Assembly (NCBI GenBank): GCA_013399115.1
Contig: VXAA01001241.1
Location: 520,768 to 584,767 of the forward strand
Direction of reading: 5' to 3'
Origin: Anseranas semipalmata
Lineage: Eukaryota; Chordata; Aves; Anseriformes; Anseranatidae
DNA length: 64,000 nucleotides
Positions within the stretch are counted from its first letter, which is position 1, and every line of letters starts with the position of its first letter. The notes under the pieces are model-generated. The model was not told the origin of the DNA and ran no database searches. It saw only the letters and a list, made by a program, of their open reading frames with translations. Position numbers and translations under genes: made by a program. This document shows positions 1 to 12,390 of this stretch, piece by piece.

Positions 1-1483
1 AAACAAAGAACCAAGATTCAGGATTAGAAGTCTTTCTGAATAAAAAGATGTAGGTTAAAAGTGTCAAAAGCCTTCAACTATTATCTTAACATAAAAGTTA
101 GGAGTGCTATAGCTAGTGCCTCGACAGGAAGTAAACATAATACTACTGAATATATCCTACTCATTTTTTGAAACAACGTTAGCTTGTAAATATTAGAATG
201 TAAAATGGCACTTGAATCATCTTGAGCTGGCATTTCGTAGAGCTTCATGAATTTTGATTATAATTATGAATATTAATTTTGTGCATATAATGTATGTATA
301 GATGCACCGTCATTATTAGTCTGTCACATAGTACTGCTGTCAGTAGCCACAGATTTGAGTGCCAGCAGTGTGTCTTGGGGGTCACACGTGCTATTCATAT
401 TGGATTTTGAGGAGTTCTCAATTCTGAATGCCTATAAATGTCTAGGTTTGGCCTATGTACAAAATAAAATATGCATTCTTATAAGTTGATAGTGGGAAGT
501 GAAAGAGCATTACACATTGCTGTGTGGGACAGGGGGTTGAAATTTCAGTGACAGCTTCTTAGTTGCTAAAGGCATAGGAAATTTTGGTAAAAATCACAGC
601 TTGTTTGCTGAAGCAAATAATTTGGTTTAATGACAGCCATTATTGTTACTTGTCTTGCTTATATCCTTAGATGATTACAACCTCAGTCCAGCTACCCACC
701 ACTGCTTGGTGCAGTTAGGGAGGGAGGCAGCTGGAAGAGGTCTGAGACATTTCTGTCAACCATTAAGCATGGCAGTTCCCTGCAGAGGGAAAATAAATTT
801 TCCTTTCCTCTCCCTCAGATTTTAGTGAGAGGAATCGACATCAGTTCTCCCTATAGCATTCAATACCACCAGAGGAGTGTGGCTTCATTTGATTCTTTAG
901 AATTTAAGAAATCTAAGGATAACCATTAGAAGGAGCTTGACAGTGCTGCCCTAATCTGGTGGAAGGCTTTGTAGGTAATGGGCAATTGGAGATTGTACCA
1001 GGTCTGAAAAACCTGAAGCAGTTAGGGAAGGAAATGCTTCTAAACAAATGTAAGTATTAAAATGCTGCTCATAACCTAGAAAAGGTTGATGTATGTGATA
1101 TGAAATGTATAGTAGTATTGCCGTTACGTTCCTTGCATCTCTTGGCAGAGAGGGGGGACAAAACCCCTTGCAGCAGAAGCCTGATGGCTCTGAGACATGC
1201 CGTGCTGTCAGCTCCCAAAGGGTCTCCCCACCGCCCCTGTACCTCAGCTGCTGTACTCGGCAGTAATGTGACTTGACAGAGAAAGATGAGAGAAATGAGA
1301 AAATGCCTGACAAAAGCATGTTTGAAAGAGGATGTCAACCGCCTCCAGTTTACACCAGCAACTAAAACATCTTTTGTGTGGATGGGAAGCAACAGCACTG
1401 AAGAAGTGCTGGTGGGCTTTGCAGTCCTGTGAGGTGCACACTGCACGTGGTCTCAGACCTGTTGTTTTTTGTCTCAAGACTCT

Positions 1484-1523
1484 GGTCTTTTTTTTTTTCT
1501 TTCCTTTTTTTTTTTTTTTTTTT
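1484..1523. repeat. Poly-T / pyrimidine tract
   Basis: Two T runs (1488-1498 and 1505-1523) are separated by a few pyrimidines and followed by GCAG, so the tract also looks like a splice acceptor. No paired donor or coding potential follows, and I treat it as low-complexity sequence. Confidence 0.85.
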
Positions 1524-3100
1524 GCAGTGGTTATTATGAGAGAGGCCTGCACCAGTGTATTTCACTCGACTTTGCTTCATAATAAATTGCTTCCATATTT
1601 TAAATCAGTTTGGTATCTTAATAACTGAAACCCTGGCCAGAGACAAAATGCCTTAGGATAAACAGTTTCAAGAGAGCGACCAGGGCCGTGACTGGACCAC
1701 CAAGTTGTTTCTTCTTTTCCCCTCTGTGTCCCCTGGCGTCATGCACTTTGTACACAAAAGCTGAGGGACAAAGATAAAGATAAATTTAATGCTGAGGATC
1801 AGCAAACTTTTTTCTAAGAGGGTAGCATGGTCTAGTTGTGAGGGCAAGGCAGGGTCTGAGAATGAGGCGATGTGGCACATTTCTGGGGTGGTTAGCTTTG
1901 ATTGCTGGGGGCTGTTGGTAGGAACGAAAGCCATCCTTTGTGGTTTTGATTCTTTGAATAAATAAATTTGTTCAGAAAAATGTGCTTTAAGTTGCTCAAA
2001 TACACTGTTGGACATGGGCTTCCAAGGGGGAAGCTCTTAAAGGTGCAAATTAGAGTTTGGTCTGGTGCTTCACGGCAAGTGCAGTCTGAGTACTGTTAGG
2101 AGATCTGTAGGAATGTGTTCTGGAAGAAGTCCAAGAAACTGGATGCAGATGAAGAACAGAGTTCAGATGGGAGATTAAAGAAGTCCTGCTTCTCCTGCCA
2201 CGTGAGAGTGTTTGTCTGAACGAGAAGCCTGCATCAGGGGAGAAACATGGAGGTCTCACTCACGGAGTGCGGTGGGTGTCATTACATGTGAAGCTTTTCT
2301 GATCTATGAAAAATTGGGACTGCATTTTCAGTCTCTTGACAGCGTGCGGATCTCCATTTATTAAAAACTGTCGTTTTCAAGAAATGATGAGTGTATGCAA
2401 AAGTGGTATACCTAAATTGTCTATTGTTCTGTGTTCTGAACTTGTGTACTGAGGCAGGAGTCCCACTGACCAAACTGATAAATGCCTGCATATGTGGAAG
2501 TGTAATGTGAGGAAAAAATTCCTCACACAGTATGACAACAGCTATTTTGTTCTTTGTTATTTCCACTTTCATTAGTCCCTTTCAGAACATGCATATTAAG
2601 TGAAATGTTCTCTAAAACTATGTCAGGTAAACCATATCTTTCCAACATACAACTAGAGGTTGTTCGCTGGCTTAAAGATATATTGATTTTTATTACGGAA
2701 TAATATACCTTTTAAGCGTCCTGGTAATGTGAGTATACCCTTGTACCTGAATTTTGTGCTTAAGGTAAGGTAAGTGTTTCAGAAGTGGTGTGTAACACAC
2801 CTGTAGAAGTAGAGCCTGTTGATAGTACTGGCCTACCTGATTATTGTTCAGCCATTGAGCTTTTTATTGCATTTTAAAGTATATTCAGCTTTAAGAGAGC
2901 TAGTTTCATAAGCTGCAGAGGTGCATCAGTAGCTGAATATTAGACACACCATTTTGTTTTTATGAATATTACACTTACTAGATTAAAACAATGAATTTTT
3001 ATTAAATGGACTTGTGTAAGCAGTCATTTCAGTTAAGATGCTGTCTTTTACATATAATAGATGTTGGTTCCGCTTAGGGTAGCAGATGAAAAGTGGCTTT

Positions 3101-3145
3101 AAAAAAAAAAAAAAAAAGAAGAATGTGGGGAGAGAGAGAGAGAGA
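3101..3145. repeat. A17 run plus (GA)n microsatellite
   Basis: Seventeen A residues (3101-3117) are followed, after a short G-rich spacer, by about eight GA units (3130-3145). This is simple-sequence DNA and likely length-polymorphic. Confidence 0.9.
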
Positions 3146-4334
3146 ATCGGAAGTTTTTCTTCATGGATTGCTAGTGCATGGATTGCTAAAACGTGATTTA
3201 ACAATTCTTTTGTCTGCCCTTAATTTTATAGAATTAACAGTTGGTTGAGGCGTCAGGATGTGTATTTAATTGTTAAGGCACTTTTTTTAGATGGTCTGCT
3301 TTCTACGTAATAATTATTCTTACATTTTTGAAAATAAATTTCAACTGAGTTCTTCTATTATGTGGTAGTCTTGAAAGATTTTAGCAGTATGTTTAAAACA
3401 GCAACAATGAAAAATTAATGAGTTGCATTGGTACATTGGGATTGAATATGACCACCTGTAAATAAGAATTGGTGTGTGGATATGCTTGTAAGTTAGTTCA
3501 AAAGAAAAGCAAGAAAGCATAGCACAGTGTGTCGTACTTATACCCTATCAAGACTCTCATCACAAACTGAAACCTGAGTTTTTCTTTGCAGTTGAGTTGG
3601 ACTTAGGCTAGCTGGCATGGAGGGAAGGTGAGTGAGCTGGGCAGCAAGTGGCCTGGAGGCAGCAAATTCCGACGGTAGCTGTAAGGGTCCCATCTAATTC
3701 CCAGTTCCCTCATCCCAGCCCAGCGAGTGCGCTGCTTTGTGTCTTGTATGGAGCAGGGAGAAGAGAAGCAGCTGGTGCAGCTGCTTGGTGCAAAGCTGTG
3801 AATTCAAGTCTTGCATTTTAAAGTTAGAGAAGGCAGCAGCTCTGCGAGAAGCTTTTTCTACTTCCTCCATCTCTTTGTACCCACTGTGCATTCCCAGGGC
3901 CTCAGGTAGGGTGGCAGAGAGGGGACTCATCTTGAGAAGGTTCGTCCTAAATTGTCATTTTTCCTTTTGTATTGATTAGGTCTGTGTGTGGCCAAGAGAA
4001 GGGTGGAGGGGGGGAAGCAAAACTCTGTACTAAAGCTCTGCTGAAACTAAAGAAACTCTCATAAGGGGAAAAGGCATTTTTGTCTTTAACCCTTAGGCTA
4101 TCTCCTTGATAAATTTCAAAGGTTCACAGTGAGCAACAGAGGTGTTAGCACTTCCTAAGTAGCTTGTAAAATGTGAAACTAAGCCTGGAATTAAGGTGTT
4201 AAGCGTTGTACAAGTCTTCTTATCAATACCTCCTGTAACATCCCAGTATAACTTGTCAAAATGGAAATATTTTGATTTGTCATTGCATTAAAAATATAGT
4301 ACTGCAGAAATTCAGGTCTCTGATTCTTTTTTTC

Positions 4335-4390
4335 AATAATTTATTTAATATATAATAATGTATATAATTTATATATAATTTATAATAATG
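4335..4390. repeat. AT-rich low-complexity stretch
   Basis: The stretch is almost purely A/T, with repeated TATAATAAT and TATATAATTTA words. No gene signal is visible. Confidence 0.8.
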
Positions 4391-7300
4391 CGAATGCCTT
4401 TAGTGGTGTAGAAGAGCAAGAGTGTTGTATAAAAAAGCATTTCCTTTCATTTATCTGATAGGCTCAGGCTCCAATAACAAGAAGGTGTTGTCAGGGATTA
4501 ATTGTAGTCATGTTCAAACCATCATCTCTTAAAAATTAATTTGACAAATGAATCCGGGACAGATGATTTTTTCAGTCATTCATATAGTATGTGGCTTTGA
4601 GTTACCATTCAAAGTATAAATATCTGTAAGCCACAATTCTAGAACATGGGCATGGCGGAGAAGTATAAATGTCTAATAATTCAAAGGCTGTGGACTTCAT
4701 TATGCTTCTAATGAATAGCTGAATTACACTGCAAGTTTATAAGCCTTCTGTGAATATTTTGCTTTCTTGCACAATGACTATTTAGTCTCACTTGACCTCG
4801 GTGAAATTATATGAGGTGAATCTGATTATTAGTTACAATCTGAAATACTCCTTGATCAATTTTGTCAGCTCTACTTACTCCTGTGGGACAGACCTGTCTG
4901 TGTTCTTGAAAATGGCTATAATACTTCCATATTCCTCCCCGCCCCTCCTTTTTCTTTGCTGTACTTGTGCTGGAGAGTTGGGGAAGGAGAATCTTTGCTC
5001 ATCCCTAATATCTTTGCCAATTGTACTTTTTTTCTTCTGTGGTAACCAAATGCTATTGCCTGATAACATATCAGAGCTGTTGTCCATCAAAAAGTAAAGG
5101 ATGAGTAGTACATACTCTACTGGAATACACAGAGGAAAAACAGCCTTGCAAACATGGATTCTCAAAGGGCAGAGATCCAAGCTGCTGAACGATGCTGCAT
5201 TAGGTTCCTAGAGGGAGGCGTTGTTAGCCAGTTACAGGAAGAGCAGACTGTAAAAGTAGTTTTGAAAGAACAGTAAGTGATATTAGATAAAGTACAAAAG
5301 GTAGGGCTGGTATTTCATTTCATAGATGTATTCATAAGAACGTAGAACATCAGCATCTTAGGAAGGGATACTCATTTATGTGAGAGCTTTAGGTCACAAA
5401 TATGGAATAAACCTTCTCTCTGTCATTAATACCAGGTGATGTCAATCACTTCTCTCATGCAAGTAATCACTATAAATGGAGCAATTACTACATAAGCAGT
5501 CAATTATAAACTGTTGCACTGTGGGGGGAAAAAAATATATTGGCTTGCTGTCATTTCCAGAAAGAGTTTAACCTTTTATTAAAAAATAACTAAGTGATTA
5601 TGACTCAGTGGGAAAGATCTAGAAAAGCTGCTAGAAGGGAAGAAGAAAGTGTTGTTGCTTTCCCTTGCACACGAGTTAGAAAGTTCAGTGGAAGCCTTTC
5701 TTGGCTCAGTTCCATTTCTTTCAAAGGCTATCTTGGACTGCTAGATTGAGATGAAGATCCCTTGTCTTTGCAGGGCCCCAGAGGCCACAATTACTATTTC
5801 ACTAGTGAGGGAAAAGAGTTGTTTGAGAAGGAATGTTCACAGCTGCGGTTGAGTTCCTCAAACATAGGTTCAGCAGGGTGGCACAACACCAGGCGTTACA
5901 GCACTGACTCAGCTCTTCAGCAGATGTGGATTGTTTACAAATCTCTTTCATTCCTGTGTGACTTTCCTCCTGTGCTTTACAATATTTCAGGCAGGCATTA
6001 AAGTTACTGAGTGATGAATCACAGTTCCAAAAATTAGCGTTTTATATGTAATTGTTAATATGATACACAAAAATAGACCTGTCATCTCTGTTATTTAATG
6101 CTTCTACAGAGTGTTGTCATGGATAGGCAGTGTCATGGTAGGTCTTATTCTGTTCCTATTACCACCAGTGGCACAATTTCTTTCTTCATGCTGTGTGGTA
6201 GAAGTTAGGAACAACAGATATGTGTTTTAAACATTCATACTTTGTGATGGTAGAGTTTTCATTATATATATTTGCACACCAGAGTGTTCTAGTGTGCCTG
6301 TGGGATGTACTAGAAAACCCTAAAATAAGTGGATTTTTTGAGTATTAAAATGTGGAGCCATGGTCAAAACTGGAAAGGATGGGAAATGTATTATGAGTAT
6401 TAGACAATTGGCAGGCAGTGGAAGCAATGACATTGGATGAGATAGTAACTAGACTTGAGAACTTTGGGACAAGTTTGCTACTGATACAGGGGAAAAGCCA
6501 CGTGCCCTCTGCTTTCACCTTTAAGTCTCAATGCTGTGATTTTGAGGCCTGTTAATTGACTACTGTGCTTTTTTATTGAGTTGGGACTCTGTACATCTCA
6601 GTTAATACTCTGTAATGAATACAGTAAGTGTATGCCTGTCATTACTAAAAATCTGGGGAAGGGACGTTTGATACCTCTTCATACATAATCAGCGATTCTT
6701 GGGTCCTTAACGGTAAAAACAAATATGTTATTCTTGTATTATTATATTAAGTGCTCCTCTGTATCCTTGTTTGGATGTGTTTTTAAGTGAAGAAATCCTC
6801 TGTATTATTTACATACACTGCACAATGTGTAAGCAGGACTCGCTGTTGAATAAGCTGGATTTGACTGACACTGTATGTTACTGTGATTGCTATAGTCATA
6901 ATAATACTGAAACTTTACCTGACAGTGTTCTGTCGTTGCTGCTTTTTGCATAGGCTGACTTACCTTGCTCCGCTTGTAATTGATGTGTCTGTGTGAACTG
7001 AACAAGCTTTCCTTCTGGAAATAGTCATCGTACAAAGCAAGACACATTCCAGAAATTCTATATAGGAAAATATGTGCAACCCTTCATCGTCCGTGGTAGC
7101 TACAAATAATTACAACTACTCTGTGGTGTACATGCTACTCGTTAAAAGCTGTAGCATTTTTGCTATGTGGCAAGTGACCTGTTTCATCAAATACATCTTG
7201 AGACTGAAACAGGCTTTAAAAGTGCATACCTCAAACGCTAGGTAATTCTGTTTCTGAGATGCAGAGAAAAGCGAGGTCAGAACCTACCCAGGAGTTAGAA

Positions 7301-9868
7301 ATTGTGCAACAGCAAAGAATAGGGCTGTAATACTGCAGGATGGAAACAGCGTCTGTCTCCTAATTTGTGAGTTATTTCATGTAATGCTGCTGTGTTACAA
7401 CACAGTTTTATGGATAAGAAATTTAATTTTGAGACCTTTTATGTATAAGGAATATAGTTCTCAGGAGATGAAATCAAAGGGAAAAAAAGAGATCTATTTG
7501 TTGTTTAAATTATTATTCAAAACGTGCAAGTTGCTTGTTTTGAAAAAATGCCTGAAGTGAGTCACATACAGTGAAGAAATCTTTGGGTTTTAATTACACA
7601 GTACTGCCACCTAGCATCGACTCACAGATTTGTATGTGTTTGTAGATTTCCAAGTGTATCAGTCTCAGGCTTTTACTTAAATTTATTTTTCTTGTTATGA
7701 TCTTCAAGAATATAAATGTCTTTGTTGAGAAAAGACATTTCATACATGGTAAACCTCAAATACTAAAGTGAAAAGCCTTTTAATTCAGACAAATGGAAGC
7801 AGAAGTAGTAAACACTTTTTTGTTAAATAGATGTAATAATATTATAACGAAGATTAATGTTTTCCAAGTTTGTCTTGGTAGATGCCATGTTAATAAATAT
7901 TATTTTAGCAGCTCTCCAAATAAAATGTTTCATTTTTAGTTAGTGATATCATTTCAAAATCAAGTAGAAAATATAAATTAAAGAAATCTCTTCACATTTT
8001 TAGTGCACATACCCCATTTTTACATGTTCCCAAAAAGGAAAATGTCTGGGATATTAATAGCCTCGGTCACAGTAATCAAGATATGACTGATTCCACATAT
8101 GGCAACAACTAAATGGTTTGTGTCTGGAAATTTTTGAGATTTGTTGAGATATTTCATGTTGGCGTACAAGGAAGTTCCAGCTCTCTTAGTCATGCACTTT
8201 TAGTACAGCACAGTTTGAAGTCTTAAATCGTAGTGCTCTCCAGTGTAGTGTGGTGTTAACGTACCAAATGAAATGGCTTCTTTACCTTCATAATCTTTTA
8301 GTGCTTTGTTCTGTTTTATTTTGCTTTATAATAAGTAAAACAAACAAAAAATTACACTTAGATTGATGTGGTATTTAATGAGTCCTTTATAGGATGTAAT
8401 ACCAACTGTTAGCCGATAGACATGCCAGAATAGCTTCCAATACAACCTTGTAGATTTTTTTAAATTAATTCTTGTTAAAATTATTGACTTGTTGTGACTT
8501 ACTGGGGTTGCAACTGGAACAGTTTTTCATCCTAATTAGGAGGTTAGGTTCCACTGCTCAAACTGCAGATAATAGTGTAATGATTGTCATCTTGAAACAT
8601 AAAAATCAATGTGAGATACTATCAAATTCTGCCAACTGTCACAAATTATGGAAATTACTCAGGGTTTTAAAAACACTGCTAAATGGTGTTTCCTTTTATT
8701 CTTTATAACATATTCAAGCACAGCTACTCAAGAGAATGTCTATTAACATAAAGCAAATATCAAGTGGTGCTCAGATAGTTAGGGCCATGTCTTACTCTGG
8801 ATATCATTTACAAATATTTTAGGAGAGATACAGAATACTCTTTTATGGTATTAAAAATCAAATATTCTATTACAAAGTATGTGGCAGGATTGTATTGTAG
8901 TTAACACTTTGGTCTTTTTCCTGGTTAATTCTATTTGTTTGTGTGATAAAGAAGCTTGCATGTCAGGGTAATGACCACACACATGCCAGTACATTTCCTT
9001 CAGTGGTAAGATCATGTGAATTAGAAAATTTTAGGTCATTCTGTAGATACATATTCGATCTTTTCTTTTACTGCTATGTCAAGGGGCAAAAATGAGAGAA
9101 AAAGAAAAAAAATGTTAGTTGTCACTGGGGCTGTGCTTCAGTTAGAGGTTATTTATAGTGAGTTTGTTTTTAATATTTGATGTACACAGACCTTTCCATC
9201 TCAGTCAGCTGTAAATCTAGAAAACTCCTCTGGTATAATTGCCTTTGTAGGTCTATGGGAGAATTTAAAACTTCCCATAGATTCTGAATATAATCTGAAG
9301 AGAGTATTTTCTATCTGTTCAAATTAAAAATCCATCAAATAATAACAAGCTTGAAGGGTTTTCATTAAAACTACCCAGAATATTTGCTTGGAGAAATAAA
9401 TAAATATCCAAATACATGGAGTGGACAGTTACAGAATTGAACAGGATAGTGTGGTTTGATTAGTCCGTAATAAATTACGATATAGTATCCCATTCCATCT
9501 GCCCTGTCTGCAGAATTTATTCTCTCATCTTCTTTTGTCCCATAATGAAAAAAGAGTGCTCTGCATTTGCATGTCTGTACATGTCATGTGTAAGGGGACA
9601 TGAAGAGCGATTCAGGAGTAAACTAAGTTAAAGCTTGCATGTGAATACTCAATGAGTTGCCTCTGTGTTGGTCCTTGGTACCATAAGCGACTAATTTCAA
9701 GGTTTGTAATGAAGCACTAGAAATTTACATTGTCTGTCCAAGCATCAAGCAAAATTTTGAAGGGCAGAGGGAATTTTCTCTTCACCTTCGATGCATAGTA
9801 AATTGCTGAGAAGTCTTCATAATGGTCTTTTAAATGAATCATACAATTTAAGAGAAAAAAAAAGCACA

Positions 9869-9935
9869 AGATCACAGTATGGATGAGGTTGGAAGGGACT
9901 CCTAGAGATCATTTTGGCCAACCCCAAAACCTGAA
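9869..9935 (-). mobile_element. CR1 LINE 3'-end fragment
   Basis: The plus strand reads as a reverse-complemented CR1 3' terminus: atcacagtatggatgaggt, then ggttggaagggact, then agagatcattttggccaacc. The element therefore lies on the minus strand, with its 3' end at the left. Only about 65 bp of the tail is recognisable. CR1 is the dominant retrotransposon of birds and inserts with heavy 5' truncation. Confidence 0.85.
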
Positions 9936-12259
9936 CAAGCCTTCTTTATTTGTTTAATAGAGTCTTGAAAAAGAAAAGAAAAACTTGAGGCCTGTGCTTG
10001 TGGCCCTCCATGCTGACACAGTGTGGCTCCAAAAAAACGGTGTAGGCTCCAAAGGAGACTGAAAAGTACTTTCAGACACGTTCAGGTTTACGAAACAATT
10101 AAAGAGGTTGAGTTGCTTCGTATTGGTTTGAGGAAATCGCCAGCTAAAAAGGCTCTGCATGTGGACGCGTCAGACCTACGTCCTCTCTTCTTCCTTTTCC
10201 CCGGATTTCTGCTTCCTGCCCCTGCTGCAGTCGGGATGCCGGGTGGGACGGGCCTGTAGTCAGAAACACTTCTGTCCTCAGCGCTCCGCACGGAGCAGGA
10301 GGTGTGGGGGGCAGCAGGGAAGGCGCTGCTCAGCCGTTCAGTACCTGCTGATGCGGGGCTGTGCTGCAGGGAGCTGGCTTGCGTTCCAAAGGGTGTGTTA
10401 AAGGTTAGTACACACGTATTTAGGACATAACCAAAACTTTTACTGGTATGCAACTTTGTATTTTCTCTGAAAAAAGAGCTTTCAAAATGGCCATTCTGAC
10501 CCTGCTTGGGGGCAGAATCTGGTAGAATTCTCAGCTGATGCAAATCAATATATCTCCATTAACTCAATGGAGGTGAAGTGATTTATAGGAGCTGCAGAGC
10601 TGATAATCATCATTATCTTTATGGGAAGAAGATAAAACTGGCTCTGAAGATCTACATAGTAAATTATGACATTATTTGAAAAGTGTTTATTAACCTTGCT
10701 CTGTTAAACTGAAACCCTTTCATTAGCTTCTGGTACCTGTTCTAAGAAAATTTAAGATTTATAGCACTTGAAAAGAAAACAATAATTCTGGCCTTCTCAT
10801 TAACATTAGTTATAGCTTAAAACAATTAACCGTGCCCATGGTTATGTAAGCTTTTGAAAATATGCGGTTGTGTCCATACTTGGGTTCAAATCTGCATACT
10901 GCTCGCATTAACTCACATGTTAGTAATTCTTTGAATTGCTTGGATAATGAAACAGAATGTGCTGGAAGAAAGCCTCTTCTATCAGCATTAATGGCATATT
11001 CCAAAATGTAGGTCTTATTAATTCTTTCTAATACAAAACAAGGGGAATTGGGACTTCAGTAATTAAAATACATTAACTAGCACAGGCTGCTTTTCTCTAC
11101 TCTATTAGAGTGTCAAATTCAATCCTCAGTGTGAAAACAAAGCAAAACATAATTTTAGTTCAATATTTGTTGAATAAGAAAAAAAAATATTTTCCTTTGT
11201 AGACTCCCTTGAAACAATTAAGCATTTGCTCTGTCAAATACTTAATTAAAAGTGAATTCAGTTTAAAGTATGTGAACCATACATTCTTTGAAATTTGCCT
11301 GAAAAGACTCATTATAAAAGTAATGCCATGGAAAAGAACGTCTTTTCAAACTGGGTAAGGCACCTGAATACTTTTTGTAAGTTGACTGCTCCTATTTTGG
11401 AAGCATTCTCATAATGCCTAAAAACCTTCCACAGTACCTTTCAAGCAGTAAATTTCATATTCAGCACAGTATTCCTACAAGACTTGCCATAGTACTCACA
11501 TTAGTTAACTATACTATTTTTAATGCTTTTATTGATCTGAGGGAGATAAACTCAATTCTGCATGAAATCTCATATTATTTTGGGGCAAAGGGGAGTTGAG
11601 TCTTTGTTTAGTCTTTTACACTTTAATTTTTAAGGTATGCTCAGCATACATAAAAAAAAAATCATAATTTTGGTAAGCATTACTTGTTAGATACAGACTT
11701 TGATCTATGAATGCGTTTTGGATCCAGGACAACAGTTACAAGTACTATCGAGTGGTATTCCACATGCTGGCGTTATGTATTAGTCATTTTTTTCTTTTAT
11801 CAGTTCATTTCTCCAAGTGACATATCCTGGCTAGTAATGATTGCTTCAAAGGGTTGCACATAAATATACACATCAAAAACTCATTAATTTTCAGTAATTT
11901 TGTAAATGCACGTAAGGAATAGCTGAATTGTGCAAATATATGCTGTTGCCCCATGCTGGAATCATTTAGAAAGAGAACTGTAGCTTGCTCTGAATGCAAC
12001 TCTACCTAGAATTTGGGAATCTAAGAGAAATGAAGGAATAGGATTTCAGGTAATACAGATGGGTTCAGGGAACAGTCAAAATTAAGAAGCTTGTAAAAGC
12101 TGAGCAACAAAAATTGGTCAAAATCATGTAGCTGAAATCCAAGGAACTTTAATGAAGTTCTGGTTATAAGCGCAGAAAAGACAATCTTACAGTATGTTCA
12201 GAATACTGCTGTCAAATGGGCGTACCATGTTCTGACCTTTAATGGTTTCCTGTTTTTTA
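9936..12259. other. Non-coding region between CR1 fragments
   Basis: Apart from the CpG-rich patch, this is AT-rich sequence with no recognisable exon, RNA gene or repeat family. Confidence 0.65.
10150..10400. other. CpG-rich patch of unknown role
   Basis: A block of about 250 bp is clearly richer in G+C and CpG than its surroundings, with a dozen or more CpGs in words such as GGACGCGTC, CCGGGTGGGACGGG and CGCTCCGCACGG. It lies about 16.5 kb upstream of the TENM2 start codon. Overlapping open frames on both strands (for example minus 10088-10543) look like by-products of the composition. It may be a regulatory element, an old promoter or a remnant of an unrecognised repeat; the sequence does not decide. 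Confidence 0.45.
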
Positions 12260-12390
12260 AATCATGGAATGCTTTTGGTTGGAAGGGACCTTTAGAGATC
12301 ATCTGGTTCCAGGTATCCCTGCCCACGGCTTCACTACAAAGCTTGTGCTGAGTTGTCCATTGAATCTGGTTTTGGCACTTTCAGTGTGGC
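12260..12390 (-). mobile_element. CR1 LINE 3'-end fragment, diverged
   Basis: The segment aatcatggaatgcttttggt, then ggttggaagggacc and agagatcatctgg, is a reverse-complemented CR1 3' end. The following bases, through about 12390, still track the CR1 consensus loosely (tccctgcccacgg .. ggcactttca). The element is on the minus strand, 5' truncated, with degraded internal sequence. Confidence 0.85.

Larger units (their letters stand above)
1..9868. other. AT-rich non-coding flank or 5' intron of TENM2
   Basis: No exon or gene family is recognisable. Open frames are short, overlap on both strands and have no family-like composition. Contents are a pyrimidine tract at 1484-1523, A17 at 3101-3117 followed by (GA)n at 3130-3145, and an AT-rich stretch at 4335-4390. 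A small exon-like segment at 3592-3627 is described separately. Whether this belongs to the TENM2 transcription unit depends on where its first non-coding exon lies, which the sequence does not show. Confidence 0.7.

Noticed and set aside
1069..1446. 125-codon open frame on the minus strand, with overlapping frames nearby
   Set aside because: Several overlapping frames on both strands, low-complexity Lys/Phe stretches from the adjacent poly-T tract, and no recognisable domain.
1815..1870. tRNA-SINE-like head (gtagcatggtctagttgtga)
   Set aside because: It resembles an A-box region, but no B-box or MIR core follows.
2762..2775. Double donor-like motif AAGGTAAGGTAAGT
   Set aside because: No convincing acceptor or promoter upstream; treated as chance.
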